From Gemmatimonadaceae bacterium (lineage in GTDB: Bacteria; Gemmatimonadota; Gemmatimonadetes; Gemmatimonadales; Gemmatimonadaceae): a stretch of 64,000 bases of DNA. Both the position numbers and the translations under genes were made by a program. Below the pieces are notes generated by a model that did not search any database, was not told the origin of the DNA, and saw nothing but the letters and a program-made list of their open reading frames with translations. The stretch spans positions 50,272 to 114,271 of the forward strand of contig JADKJT010000013.1 of the NCBI GenBank assembly GCA_016720905.1. Direction: 5' to 3'. Positions 1 through 10,145 of the stretch are shown piece by piece. Positions within the stretch are counted from its first letter, which is position 1; each line of letters starts with the position of its first letter.

Positions 1-729
1 GCCCAGGAGACCGTCAAAAAGCCGGTGTCGACGGCTGGCATAGGCGTGATCGACGGCATCGTCACCGACACCCTGCTTCGTCCCCTTGGCGCCGCTGACG
101 TATCGGTGGTTGGCGTCGGTGCCCGGGTGGTAACCGAGGAAGGCGGTCGGTTCCGTTTCCTGCAGGTGCCGGCCGGCCAGTACCTGCTGGTCGTCCGACG
201 CATCGGCTTTGCACCAACGTCAGGCATCATCGATGTCCCCGCCGACGATACGTTGCGCCTGTCGTACATCCTGGCCCGCACTACCAACCTGATGGACACC
301 GTTCGTGTGCGCGAAACGCGTGTTTCCATGCGCATGCTGGGGTTCGATCAGCGCCGCGTGCAGGGAGTTGGACAGTTCATCACCCAGGAGCAGATTGAAC
401 GACGCGGATCGCGCGAAACGAGCGATTTTCTGCGTACGCTGCGCGGCGTGGATGTCTCAAGAATTACCACCGAGGCCTTTGCGGGCACCATCGCACTGTC
501 CAAACGGGAAGGCGGCAGCGTGGGTGGAGAAGGGAGCGGCGCGTGCAGCATGCAGGTCCTGTTGGACGGCATCGTGCTGCCACGCTTCTTCAACCTGGAC
601 CTGCTGCCACCACCCAAGCAGATCTCCGGTATCGAAGTCTACTCCGGTGCGGCGACGATTCCCCCGCAGTTCGGTGGCCCCGATCGCCGTTGCGGCATGA
701 TCCTCGTGTGGACCCGCGAAGGATATTGA
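1..729 (+). CDS. Carboxypeptidase-regulatory/TonB-plug outer-membrane protein, 5' truncated
   Basis: The frame is open from the window edge. Its first residues (Ala-Gln-Glu) look like the mature end just after a signal-peptidase site, so probably only the signal peptide is missing; the internal GTG at 25 is not needed as a start. Residues ~13-85 resemble a carboxypeptidase-regulatory beta-sandwich and ~95-240 a TonB-receptor plug with an LDGI motif. Two Cys (residues ~182 and ~231) could form a disulfide. There is no beta-barrel: the protein stops after ILVWTREGY. Such barrel-less plug proteins are frequent in Gemmatimonadota as far as I recall; no function is established. It faces the susD remnant across a two-way terminator. 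Confidence 0.8.
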   Translation, partial: AQETVKKPVSTAGIGVIDGIVTDTLLRPLGAADVSVVGVGARVVTEEGGRFRFLQVPAGQYLLVVRRIGFAPTSGIIDVPADDTLRLSYILARTTNLMDTVRVRETRVSMRMLGFDQRRVQGVGQFITQEQIERRGSRETSDFLRTLRGVDVSRITTEAFAGTIALSKREGGSVGGEGSGACSMQVLLDGIVLPRFFNLDLLPPPKQISGIEVYSGAATIPPQFGGPDRRCGMILVWTREGY

Positions 730-730
730 G

Positions 731-866
731 AGAGTACTCAGTACTCAGTACCGAGTACCGGATACAACACAGCCCCGCAAGACACTGTCTTACGGGGCTG
801 TACCGTACTCCCTACTAAGTACTCGGTACTACATACTCGGTACTAAGTACTCGGTACTAAGTACCT
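731..866. repeat. GTAC-rich short repeats flanking a hairpin
   Basis: The spacer between two convergent genes consists almost entirely of variants of the units AGTACTC and AGTACCGAGTACC (731-763) and ACTCGGTACTAAGT (about 805-866), on either side of a long hairpin. Many units contain the palindrome GTAC. The left block and right block are imperfect copies of the same unit. No gene is present. Confidence 0.8.
769..801. terminator. Bidirectional hairpin between convergent genes
   Basis: Arms 769-783 (ACAGCCCCGCAAGAC) and 787-801 are complementary over 15 bp with one wobble position and a 3-nt loop. It lies between a + strand gene ending at 729 and a - strand gene ending at 866, the usual place for a shared terminator. 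No clear T-run follows on either side. Confidence 0.65.
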
Positions 867-2302
867 CAGCAACCCGGTCCCGCCAGCGTGCCCGTCTTGC
901 CGGCCCGCGACAGGCATTCCGCCTGCGGAATCGGCATCACCTTGGCGACAAAGTGCGACGGGTCATCCAGCGGCAATGTGTTCAACTTGCCATAACGGCG
1001 CATGTCAAACCACCGCGTGCCTTCCAGCAGCAGCGAGTAGCGCTTCTGCAGCAACAACTCATCAAGCACCGCCGCATCACTCGAGGCCGTGGTGAGCGAC
1101 GACGGCGCGAGACCACCGCGAATTCACCCGGATGGAGTTGATGACGGCAAGCGCTCCGCCTTGTCCGCCGTGGCCAACAGCCCCTCGGCGCGCAACAGCA
1201 TGAGTTCTTCGTTGCGGATGATTGGAATCGGGTTCGTCCCGGCGTTGTCTCCCACCCACCCCAGTGACGAAGCAATGCCCAGCACGCCCGTCGGAGGATT
1301 GCGTGAGGTCTTGGTCTTCACCTTCGCCAGGTAGCGATTGTCCTTGGTGCCATCGGCCTTGAGCGGCGCGTTGGTTTCCGTGGACGGGTGCAGGAACAAG
1401 TCTGCTGCGTTGCCAAAGAACGGGCTGTTGGCATCACCGGTCGCTCCCGAGTACGGATGGAACGGCCCCGCATCAAGTTCGGCGCGGGTTGTTGCCGCCG
1501 TGTTCAGGAACGACGCCGTCAGCGCCGTCAACGAACGTTGCCACGCCGCCGCGCCGCCGCCCGCCGTGGCGTAGTACGCCGCCACTTTGCCGGCAATCGC
1601 GCGGTTGAACTTGGCGAACGTGGCCGGTGTGTTGAATCCGGCAAACCCGGCGTGCAACGCGAACGGGAATGCCGTTCCGCCGGCCGCGAGTGCCGTGTTG
1701 CCGGCATCCAGCGTGTTCAGGATGTACTTGTACATCGAGTCACGTGTGACAAATGCCGCAAGATCCGATGCGTCCTGCTTGATCTCCACGATACCGCCCA
1801 GCGTGTCCCGTGTAGCGACGACATGGAACAGTTCCAGCCCTTCCAACGTCTGGGCAAAGCCCAGCGCAGCGGCCTTCTGCGCCGCGGTCAGCGACGCCGA
1901 ACCAACCGAGTTCTTCAGGTTGAAGATGTCCCGCAGGTTGCCGTAAGGTCCCGCCCACGATCCGACGGCGAAACCCGCCGGGTCCAACTTGTTCGCACCG
2001 GTGATGCCTTGCAGATAGTGCGACGTGTTGCGCCCTTCCTGCGGCGAGTAGATGTACATCTCACGGCCAAAACGGCCGGCATCGAAGATCCACCCGCCAC
2101 GGCCGTTGCGAAGCTGCCGCAGCAGGCCGGTGGCCTGCAGTTGCAGCGCCTGGGCGTCGGCACTTGCCGATTCCACCGTGGGGGTATTGGGATTGGTGAT
2201 CGCGAGCTGCTCGCTGCTGCACGCGGTCATCGCCGCTGCGGCCAGGGCCAGCCCGAGTGTCCGGGTCGGATTCAAGAGGGCTCTCATGGTTGTTGTCGTC
2301 AT
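866..2302 (-). pseudogene. RagB/SusD-family glycan-binding lipoprotein, frame-disrupted
   Basis: Start ATG at 2302 (or 2287) gives a lipoprotein signal with lipobox Cys about residue 28 (AAAMTACSS). The middle carries SusD features, and the C-terminal part has the family signature RNEELMLLRAE and QKRYSLLLEGTRWFDMRRYG. The reading frame is lost near 1154 (apparently one base missing), runs about 12 codons in another frame (ALAVINSIRVNS), then returns near 1119 (apparently two bases missing), so the main frame contains a TGA at 1124-1126. Family role: surface lipoprotein that binds ligand on top of a SusC TonB-dependent transporter. It directly follows susC, four bases after that gene's likely native stop. 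Either a true pseudogene or two assembly indels. Confidence 0.85.
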
Positions 2303-2306
2303 GGAA

Positions 2307-5142
2307 TCAGAACCCCACGTCGACGCTGAAGATTCTTGGCGTTCGGTACCTTGGCCACCCACGAGTCCGGTGCCTGATAATTGACCGTCACTTCGCGCAG
2401 CTTCACGTACGTGCCGCTCTGCATGTAAGGCCGGACGTCTCCGTCCGAGAACGTAGAGTACCGCTGTTCGCCCTTGGCGACATAGTCAAACGATTGACCC
2501 CCCTCGTCAAACAGATTGTTGGTCATGTTCGACACGGCACCGCCATTGCGCCAATCGGCCAGGAACGAGAACGACAGGCGCTTGTAGCTGAAGTCGTTGC
2601 TGAACGTCGTGGTGTGGACCGGGTTGGAATCGAACAGAATGGTATCACGCACCGCATTGTTCGCGCCCAGGGGGGCATTGCCCCAGATCAGCGTCGAACG
2701 CGTGTTGGACACGATGCGATTGCGGCCATACGTGGCGCCGAACGAACCGGGCACCGCAAACGCCGGCACGGGAATGTTGTCGACACGCTGGACGTTCGCA
2801 TTGTAGATGATGCGCGTCGACCACTCGAAGTTCCCCTTGCGCAGCGGCACCGCCGACAGCACGGCTTCGTTGCCTTGCACGGACAGCTGACCACCATTGA
2901 CGATCTGGTTGCCCAGGCCGGACGACGGCGGCAGCGGGAACGTCAGCAGCAGGTTGGTGATCTTCCGCTCGTAGCGCGTGAACTCCAGGCTCAAGCGCGA
3001 ACCGAAAAACGTCATGTCGGTACCGAACTCGGTCTCGTTCATCGTTTCCGGCTTGACCTTCGGATTGCCCAACAAGCCGTTCGAGACGAGCGAGCTGGCG
3101 CCGCCGATGATGCCACCGTTGGCGTACAGCACGTCCCGATCGCCGTAGCGCGGACGGTTACCCGACTGGCCCTTGGCCGCGCGGAACTTGATGTCATCGA
3201 TCTTGTCCGTGAGCGGCTTCACGAACCGGTACGACGCCGAGTACTTGGGGAACTGATAGAACGTCTCGCGGTCGCCATTGGCGCTCGACCGGTCGGCACG
3301 CACGCCGTAGTTGAGCGACAGCTTCTCTTCCAATGCCAGGGCCTGGAAGTTGACGTAGTACGACTGGTCGCGGAATTCAACGCGGCCGTTCGTAATGGCG
3401 ATATCCTGCGCGCCCAACGGCACTTTCACCGTCGGCAGCAATCCGCGACCGCGCAGCGAGTACACATTGGTGGCCTGATTTTCGTATGAGCCACCCACCG
3501 ACGACGTGAGCGACGTCAGCCACTTGTTGCCGGCCGTGTAGGTCCACACCGCGTTCACGCCCTGATTCATCTGGAAGCTGGAGGCGTTCAGCTGGTTGGC
3601 CGTGCCCAGGAAGTTGTCGGCCGGCTCATACTGCAGGTAATTGGGCGAGTACTGGTAGCCTTCCTGCTAGAAACGATCCATACCGGCCAGATACGACAGC
3701 TGCACGGAGTTCTTCGCGGTGCTGAGCGCCGTGTAGTTGGCCCGGACGTTGCCGGCCTGACGCCACACGTTCTCGGTGTTCGTCACCGCTTCCAGCACTT
3801 CAAACGGGTTGGACGTGCCGGAGCCGCCGCCGTTGAACGGCATGTTGATGTACCGACCCGATGGCGTCCGCGACTGCAAGTCGACGATGGCCGGCGAATA
3901 CCCGAACGTGTAGATGGGGCTCGTGCCGGAGTTGTCGTTGCCGCCGATGCCGCGCTGGAAGTAGTTGCGCGTGACGTCAACACCCGCGCTGATCGTCCAC
4001 TTGGTGCCCAGCGTCTGGTCGAGATTGATGCGGCCACCGGTGCGGCGTGCACCTGTGTTGATCAGGATGCCAGACTCCTGACGATCGTTGATGGACGCAA
4101 AGAAGCGCGTGTTGTTCACGCCACCAGCGGCCGACAGCAGCGTTTCCCACGACGGATCGGTGCGGCCGTACAACTCACCCTGCCAGTCGTACCACGGGCA
4201 CTTGGGTGTGCAGGCCGCCGTGGCCGCCGCCAGTCCCACCGGGCCGCTCACGAATGGCGTCACTTCCGCCAGATCGGCGTACTTGCGTGACGACAGGTTC
4301 TTGAGCTGCTGCTGCGTACCCATGCGCTGCACCACATTCCACGAGGCGCGACCCTGCTTGCCACGCTTGGTGGTGATGACCACCACACCGTTGGTGGCGC
4401 GTGAGCCGTAAATGGCCGACGCCGCCGCCGACTTCAGCACTTCGATGTTCTCGATGTCGTTCGGATTCAGGTCGGCCAGACGGTTCACCACCTGGTCCTG
4501 GCTGGATCCGGTCGATCCCGAGGCACGTGTAATGGAGCTGGCGCCGGAAGAAATCGAGGCGTTCGAGACGATGATGCCGTCCACCACGTACAGCGGATCA
4601 CCCTGACCCAGCACCGACGTGGCGCCGCGGATCTGGATCTGCGCACCACCACCGGGCGCGCCGCTGTTTTCAAACATGCGCGCACCGGCCACTTTGCCGG
4701 CCAGATTGCTTTCGATGGAGCGGGCCGGAACCTTGTTCAGTTCGGCCGTATTCACGGTGGCGACCGCAGTGGAAGCCACTCGACGATCGGTCGTCGTGGC
4801 CACACCGGTCACCGTCACACCTTCCAGTTGCAGCACGTCGCGCTCAAGCACGAAGTCGGCGGTGTTCTCCGCCGGGCCTACGCGCTTGGTCTGACGCTTG
4901 AAGCCCAGTTGACGCGCCAGCACCAGCACTTCGCTGGACGGCACACGCAGGCGATATTCGCCGCGTTCGTTGGTGCGGACACCAACCTGCTGTCCGACGA
5001 TGCTGATGGTGACATCAGCGATTGGTTGGCCGGTACCGACCTGCGTCACCTTACCCGAGATATCCCGGGTCTGCGCGTCCGCTTGAAGCGGAAGCACGGC
5101 GACGATGGCGGCAGCGGCAATGAACTTGTAAAGCCTGCCCAT
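2307..5142 (-). pseudogene. SusC/RagA-family TonB-dependent outer-membrane transporter, interrupted
   Basis: Start ATG 5142 with GGAG upstream; signal peptide ending QADAQ, then a carboxypeptidase-regulatory domain, plug (LYVVDGIIVSNA; the IYGSRATNGVV element) and barrel. A single in-frame TAG at 3667-3669 sits between GMDRF and QEGYQYSPNY, where family members carry Gln, so it looks like CAG to TAG; the frame continues unchanged below it. At the 3' end the frame breaks off after VPNAKN. A different frame supplies a typical terminal strand FSVDVGF and a TGA at 2307-2309, suggesting loss of roughly 50 residues with a frame change (inference). Transports oligomeric ligands across the outer membrane with TonB. 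Two lesions plus the damaged susD make true decay likely. Confidence 0.85.
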
Positions 5143-5244
5143 GTGTTCTCCGAAGGAGGGGTGCGGAGCACTGCTGTGGATGCACTGCGAACTACGACCG
5201 GCAGTTTGGTACCGGCATGTGACGTACCAACTTATGTCATCAAC

Positions 5245-5264
5245 ACGTGACAGCTAGGTCACGT
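5245..5264. promoter_or_regulatory. Perfect inverted repeat upstream of susC
   Basis: ACGTGAC (5245-5251) and GTCACGT (5258-5264) form a perfect 7-bp inverted repeat with a 6-bp centre, about 100 bp upstream of the susC start, in the spacer between susC and the M1 peptidase gene. The size and spacing fit a dimeric regulator site. No regulator gene is adjacent; function is inferred only. Confidence 0.3.
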
Positions 5265-5367
5265 CACCATTTCCCGGGCGACGGACGGCATTTTTTTCGA
5301 GCTGAGCCGACGCCCCATGTGATAGGGCCCATTGCCAATCGCGGATTCCCTGACTACACGCGGTCGT

Positions 5368-8061
5368 CTACTGTAGAGCTCGCTTTGCATATCGTCCTCT
5401 AATCGACACAGTACGCTCGAGCTCGTCACGCGATTGCAGCACTTTCTGACGTAAGTCCGCAGGAAGCGACGACTGAGCGGCAAGCCACCGGTCGACCGCC
5501 TGCAGCGCTTCTGCGCTGTTCTGGCCCCCAAACACCGCCCCAATCCAACTGCCCAGAAAGAAGATCCGCCGGTTGCGCTGAATCCACGGGAGCGTATCCA
5601 GCGCGGCTTCGAGATACGGTCGCGTCCACGTCGCGTGCTCCGGGTCATGAAACGCTCGCAAGCTTGAGGTCACCCACTCCTCATTGAGGCTGGCGTCGGC
5701 AAACCACCGCGTGAACAGCGCCCGCTTTTGCGCCGAGTCGGGTCGCGCCGCACCGGCCACAAACGCCAGTCGCCGACCGTCACTGGTGGAATCCCGGCGT
5801 GACTCGGCCGAGAGGCGTGCTTCCGCGCTGGGCGCCGCCCGGGCCACCAGGCGGGTGACAATCGCCCAGCGGGTCGGGGGTCGCAGAGGCAGGCCCAAGA
5901 TGGAATCACGATCCAGCCACCCATCCAGCCTGGCGAGAGAGGCACTCGTACGCGCCAGTCCGATCGAGGCATCGAGAAAATTCTTGCGTGGACCGTAGGC
6001 ACGTGCCGTATCCGCAGCACCGGCAAGCGCCATGGCTTCGGCCTGCGGCAGCAACGAATCGCGACCCGCATCGGATGCATAGCGGGTGATGGCGGTACTC
6101 ATCCGACCAATCAGCGAACCCACCAACTGCTCATCCGATTCGCGCGGAATCTCCCGCAGCGTCATCGCGACAAAACGTTCCGGCGCCAGTCGGGCATCGC
6201 GCACCAGATCCCACATTGCGCCCCACAGCAACGCGCGCAAAAAGTCATCGCGAACGGCGCCCACATGGCGCTCCAGCCACTCTACGCTTCCCGAATCGGG
6301 AAGCACCAACGCGTAGCCAAAGTCGCCGTCGTTGGCGAACACGAAATCCGGGGCGGCCCGGCCGCGGGCCGCGACCACCTCCATCGACGCGGTGGACATC
6401 TCCACCGGCAACCGTACCATGCGTCCATCGGCGTAGGCCAGCAGCACCTGCATTTTGAGTGGCCAGGCGCCGCGACCCGACAGCGCCGGTTGTGCGGGAC
6501 GCTGCGTGAGCGTCAGTCGTGCAATGCGCCCGGCTCGCAGGGTGACGTGCTGTTCCACCACGGGCATGCCGGGGCGAAGGATCCACGCGCGTCCCCACGG
6601 CGCAAGATCGCGACCCGACGCACGACCAATGTCGGCCAGCAGGTCCTGCCACGTGGCATTGCCATATGCATGCGAGCGAAGAAATTGCTGCACACCGGAC
6701 TGGAACGCCCGGTCACCCACCAGGTAGTTCAGTTGTCGCAGGATGCCGGGCGCCTTGTTGTACACGATCGGGCCATAGTTGCTTTTCGCCTGATCCAGAT
6801 TCGCCAACTGCTGCCAGACTGGTGTGGTGCCGGCAGTGGCGTCGGTTCCGTACGCCACCGGTTTGTTGCGCAAATAGAACGTCTTCCATGCATTCGATGT
6901 CGGGTCAAGCGACGCCTGCATCTTGGCCGCCATATACGTGGCAAATCCCTCTTTCAGCCACAGGTCGTCGAACCAGCGCATCGTCATGTAATCGCCAAAC
7001 CATTGATGCGCGACTTCGTGGTAGACGGTGGCCTGACGACCCAACAATTGTGTCACGGTAGGCCGTTCGCGATAGATGAAGCTCTCCTCGTTGTAGAACA
7101 CCGCGCCCGGATGCTCCATGCCACCGAACGGAAAGGCGGGCGCCAGCAGAAAATCGAACTTGCCGAACGCATACGGGATCCCGAACCAATGCCCCAGCCA
7201 TCGGAGTGCCCGCGCATTCATGGCAATCAACGAGTCGGTCTCGGCCTCTGGCGCGCGCGAACGGCGCGTCCACAGGGCGACCGGTGTTGTCGCAGCGCCC
7301 TCGGTGATCTGCTCCGACTTCGACGTCACCGTCCACGGTCCGGCCGCGAACGCCACCAGATACGTACTGAGCGGCGCGGTCTCGGCGAAGTGATGGGTGG
7401 TGGTGGCGACGGTGCTGTCGCGTCGCACGGCGGCCCCATTGGCCAGGGCACGCCACGGGCGCGGCGTCACCAGCGAGAGCGTGACGCGGGCCTTGAGATC
7501 GGGTTGATCAAAGCACGGAAACAGCAGGTTGGCGTCCGACGGCACCAGCAGGGTGTACAGATAGTCCTGGTTGTCGGTCGCATCGTGCGCGCGGATGATG
7601 CTCGCGCCCGCCGCCGCAATGGGCGACCGGAAGTCCACGGTCACGCGATTGTCGCCGGCGGTCAAACGCGCCGCGTCGATCGCGATGTGCGCGCCGTTCC
7701 AGACGGTGCGGGTCATTGGGACCGCACCACCGTTCACGCGAAGGGAATCGACCGCCAATCCGCGGAAGTCGAGGACGATGTCGCCGCCGGCCATGCGTTG
7801 GAACGCGACGGTCACGCGGCCACTGGCGGTGTCGCGGCGCGTGACATCGAGCGAGAGATCATATCGGACATCGGCAATTTGTGTCCGACGGGCGCCCGCC
7901 AATGCGCGCGACACTCCGGCACCCATCAGCGCCACCGTCGACGGCGCGCGTACGGCGGGGGTGGATTGTGCGGAAAGGGACAGGGCGAATGCGAGTATGC
8001 CAGTCGCGCAACCACCCACGGCGCCGCGCACCGCACGGCGCGCCGATGGTCCCCTGCTCAC
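5368..8061 (-). CDS. Exported M1-family zinc aminopeptidase
   Basis: 897 residues, a usual length for bacterial M1 enzymes. A signal peptide (GILAFALSLSAQ) points to export. Catalytic signatures: the exopeptidase motif reads GGMEHPG near residue 315 (GxMEN family variant with His for Asn), and the zinc site HEVAH near residue 349 is followed by 18 residues and Glu (LKEGFATY). A helical C-terminal ERAP-like region follows. It removes N-terminal amino acids from peptides, presumably in the periplasm. The GTG start overlaps the stop of the aminotransferase gene (GTGA), so the two are translationally coupled. Peptide breakdown followed by amino-group transfer is a plausible joint role. Confidence 0.9.
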   Translation of the reverse strand: MSRGPSARRAVRGAVGGCATGILAFALSLSAQSTPAVRAPSTVALMGAGVSRALAGARRTQIADVRYDLSLDVTRRDTASGRVTVAFQRMAGGDIVLDFRGLAVDSLRVNGGAVPMTRTVWNGAHIAIDAARLTAGDNRVTVDFRSPIAAAGASIIRAHDATDNQDYLYTLLVPSDANLLFPCFDQPDLKARVTLSLVTPRPWRALANGAAVRRDSTVATTTHHFAETAPLSTYLVAFAAGPWTVTSKSEQITEGAATTPVALWTRRSRAPEAETDSLIAMNARALRWLGHWFGIPYAFGKFDFLLAPAFPFGGMEHPGAVFYNEESFIYRERPTVTQLLGRQATVYHEVAHQWFGDYMTMRWFDDLWLKEGFATYMAAKMQASLDPTSNAWKTFYLRNKPVAYGTDATAGTTPVWQQLANLDQAKSNYGPIVYNKAPGILRQLNYLVGDRAFQSGVQQFLRSHAYGNATWQDLLADIGRASGRDLAPWGRAWILRPGMPVVEQHVTLRAGRIARLTLTQRPAQPALSGRGAWPLKMQVLLAYADGRMVRLPVEMSTASMEVVAARGRAAPDFVFANDGDFGYALVLPDSGSVEWLERHVGAVRDDFLRALLWGAMWDLVRDARLAPERFVAMTLREIPRESDEQLVGSLIGRMSTAITRYASDAGRDSLLPQAEAMALAGAADTARAYGPRKNFLDASIGLARTSASLARLDGWLDRDSILGLPLRPPTRWAIVTRLVARAAPSAEARLSAESRRDSTSDGRRLAFVAGAARPDSAQKRALFTRWFADASLNEEWVTSSLRAFHDPEHATWTRPYLEAALDTLPWIQRNRRIFFLGSWIGAVFGGQNSAEALQAVDRWLAAQSSLPADLRQKVLQSRDELERTVSIRGRYAKRALQ

Positions 8062-9392
8062 GCGATCGCATCCAGCACGTCACGCACCGTGCCCACCAGT
8101 TCGTCGATCTGCGCGGCGGAAACGATCAGCGGTGGCGCCAGTGCGATCGTGTCGCCGGTTTGCCGAACCAGCACGCCACGTCGGAAGCACTCCAGAAAAA
8201 CCTCCTGCGCCCGGGCGCCGGGCGCGCCGTCGCGCGGCGAGAGCTCAATGGCGCCCACCAGGCCCACGTTCCGCACGTCCACCACGTGCTCGTGACCGCG
8301 CATCGTGTGAATCGACGATTCGAGATGCGGGGCCATCAGGGCGGCACGCGCGAACAGCCCTTCTGATTCGTACAGGTGCAGCGCGGCCAATCCGGCGGCG
8401 GCGGCCAGCGGATGTCCCGAATACGTGTAGCCGTGGAAGAACTCGATGCCCGGGGCCGCCTGCGACACGACCGTGTCATGTATGGCGCGGGCCACACACA
8501 CCGCGCCCATGGGCACGGAACCGTTGGTGATGCCCTTGGCCAGCGTCATCACGTCCGGCGTCACACCGAATCTCGTGGCGGCAAAGGCCGCACCCGTACG
8601 CCCGAAGCCCGTGATGACCTCGTCGAAGATCAGCAGGATGCCGTGCTGGTCGCAGAGCGCGCGCAGTCGCTCCAGGTATCCGACGGGAGGAATCAGCACA
8701 CCGGTTGAACCGGCCACAGGTTCGACGATGACCGCCGCTATCGTATCCGCACCATGGCGTGCCACCACGCGCTCCAGATCGTCGGCCAATTCCGCACCGA
8801 ATGGCGGTTGCCCGCGGGAGAATGCGTTGCGCGCCAGATCGTGCGTGTGCACCAGGTGATCGATGTGCGGCAGCAATTGCGCCTCAAATGCCTGTCGATT
8901 GGGCGCAATGCCACCAACGGAAATGCCACCGAATCCCACGCCGTGGTATCCCCGCTGACGGCCGATGAACGCCACACGTCGCGGCTCGCCGCGCGCGCGG
9001 TGATACGCCAACGCCATCTTGAGCGCGGTATCCACGGCTTCGCTGCCCGACGTGGTGAAGAATACCCGATCGAGCGTTCCCGGAAGGAATCCGGCCAGCC
9101 GTTCGGCGAGGGCGAACGAGGACGGGTGACCCATCTGGAAGCCCGGGGCATAATCCAGCACCCCGGCGGCCTCTCGAATGGCGGCCACGATTTCCGCGCG
9201 GCCATGGCCGGCATTCACGCACCACAGCCCGGAGACGCCGTCCAGCACCTGCCGACCGTCGGCGTCCTGGTAGTACATGCCTTCGGCACTCACCAGCAGT
9301 CGCGGCGCCGCCTTGAACGCCCGGTTATTGGTGAAGGGCATCCAGAGCGCGTCGAGCGAGGCGCTGGCCTGAGGGAGAGAGGGAGGATTCAT
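8058..9392 (-). CDS. Class III (omega-amino acid:pyruvate type) PLP aminotransferase
   Basis: 444 residues from ATG 9392 (MNPPSLPQ); the frame stays open upstream, but the family normally begins here with LDALWMPFTNNRAFK. Hallmarks: TTSGSEAVDTALKMA, the IIFDEV-like segment LLIFDEVITGFGRTG, and the PLP lysine in TLAKGITNG. Closest in pattern to beta-alanine/omega-amino acid-pyruvate transaminases of the cytosol; the exact substrate cannot be read from sequence. First gene of a two-gene unit with the M1 peptidase (4-bp overlap). It diverges from the ECF sigma gene over a 108-bp spacer. Confidence 0.85.
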   Translation of the reverse strand: MNPPSLPQASASLDALWMPFTNNRAFKAAPRLLVSAEGMYYQDADGRQVLDGVSGLWCVNAGHGRAEIVAAIREAAGVLDYAPGFQMGHPSSFALAERLAGFLPGTLDRVFFTTSGSEAVDTALKMALAYHRARGEPRRVAFIGRQRGYHGVGFGGISVGGIAPNRQAFEAQLLPHIDHLVHTHDLARNAFSRGQPPFGAELADDLERVVARHGADTIAAVIVEPVAGSTGVLIPPVGYLERLRALCDQHGILLIFDEVITGFGRTGAAFAATRFGVTPDVMTLAKGITNGSVPMGAVCVARAIHDTVVSQAAPGIEFFHGYTYSGHPLAAAAGLAALHLYESEGLFARAALMAPHLESSIHTMRGHEHVVDVRNVGLVGAIELSPRDGAPGARAQEVFLECFRRGVLVRQTGDTIALAPPLIVSAAQIDELVGTVRDVLDAIA

Positions 9393-9500
9393 GCAGGCGA
9401 AGGTGGCGGCTTGGGCGCCGCCCGTCCAGTCGGCCAATCGAAAACAGGTGGAGCCCAACCCGGGAATAGATTTCCGTTCCGGCGTGTCCACCCTCCTGTG

Positions 9501-10145
9501 ATGACTGTTACCACCCTTCCTGAGTCTGCGGCCGAACGGCAAGTCCGTTACGAATCGCTGGTCCTGCCGCACCTTGACCGGCTGCTGGGCTTTGCGGTGC
9601 GCCGTACGCCTGACCTGGGCGATGCGGAAGACGCCGTTCAGGATATGTGCATGCGGGCCTGGATGGCGTTCGACGACTTGAAGGACGCGACCAGCGTGCG
9701 TCCGTGGCTATTTCGTATCCTGCGCACGGTGCTGAGTGACTCGTTGGAGCGCAGCGGTCGCCGCAACCGACTGGTGCCCATGAGTCGGCTCGACGAGATA
9801 CACGAAGATCTGGTGGCCGGGGAGGCGGACTCGGTTTTCGCTGAGGTCGCGGCGCGCATCGACGCGGAGATGCTGCAGGCAGCCCTGATGTCGATCCCTG
9901 AGGACTTTGCGACCGCGGTGGAACTGCACGACATCGATGGATTCAAGTATCAGGAAATCGCCGACATCGTTGGGGTACCCATCGGCACCGTCATGAGTCG
10001 CATCTCCCGCGGCCGTCGGCTGCTGGCCGGAGTCATCATGGAAAACCGATCGGCGTGGTCGCTGGGTGCGTCACCGGCGCAGGACGTACCGGATGCCTTG
10101 CGTGTCATTCGCGCCAACGGGTCGAATCGACGGAGACCGTCATGA
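9501..10145 (+). CDS. ECF-type RNA polymerase sigma factor
   Basis: 214 residues from ATG 9501. Region 2 is visible as LVLPHLDRLLGFAVRRTPDLGDAEDAVQD plus RPWLFRILRTVLSDS (given here in fragments), and region 4 as FKYQEIADIVGVPIGTVMSRISRGRRLL, the helix-turn-helix for the -35 element. It recruits RNA polymerase to a small regulon, typically in response to an envelope signal. The anti-sigma gene overlaps its stop (ATGA). Upstream, GGAAT (9463) and CGTGTC (9483) are spaced 15 bp and might be a self-regulated ECF promoter, but this is weak. The gene opens the envelope redox cluster. Confidence 0.92.
   Translation: MTVTTLPESAAERQVRYESLVLPHLDRLLGFAVRRTPDLGDAEDAVQDMCMRAWMAFDDLKDATSVRPWLFRILRTVLSDSLERSGRRNRLVPMSRLDEIHEDLVAGEADSVFAEVAARIDAEMLQAALMSIPEDFATAVELHDIDGFKYQEIADIVGVPIGTVMSRISRGRRLLAGVIMENRSAWSLGASPAQDVPDALRVIRANGSNRRRPS

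Noticed and set aside
731..866. Possible CRISPR-like array
   Set aside because: Units are short, degenerate and without unique spacers of constant length; no cas genes nearby.
6265..8295. 676-residue open frame opposite the M1 peptidase
   Set aside because: The minus-strand frame has both catalytic motifs; the plus frame has none.
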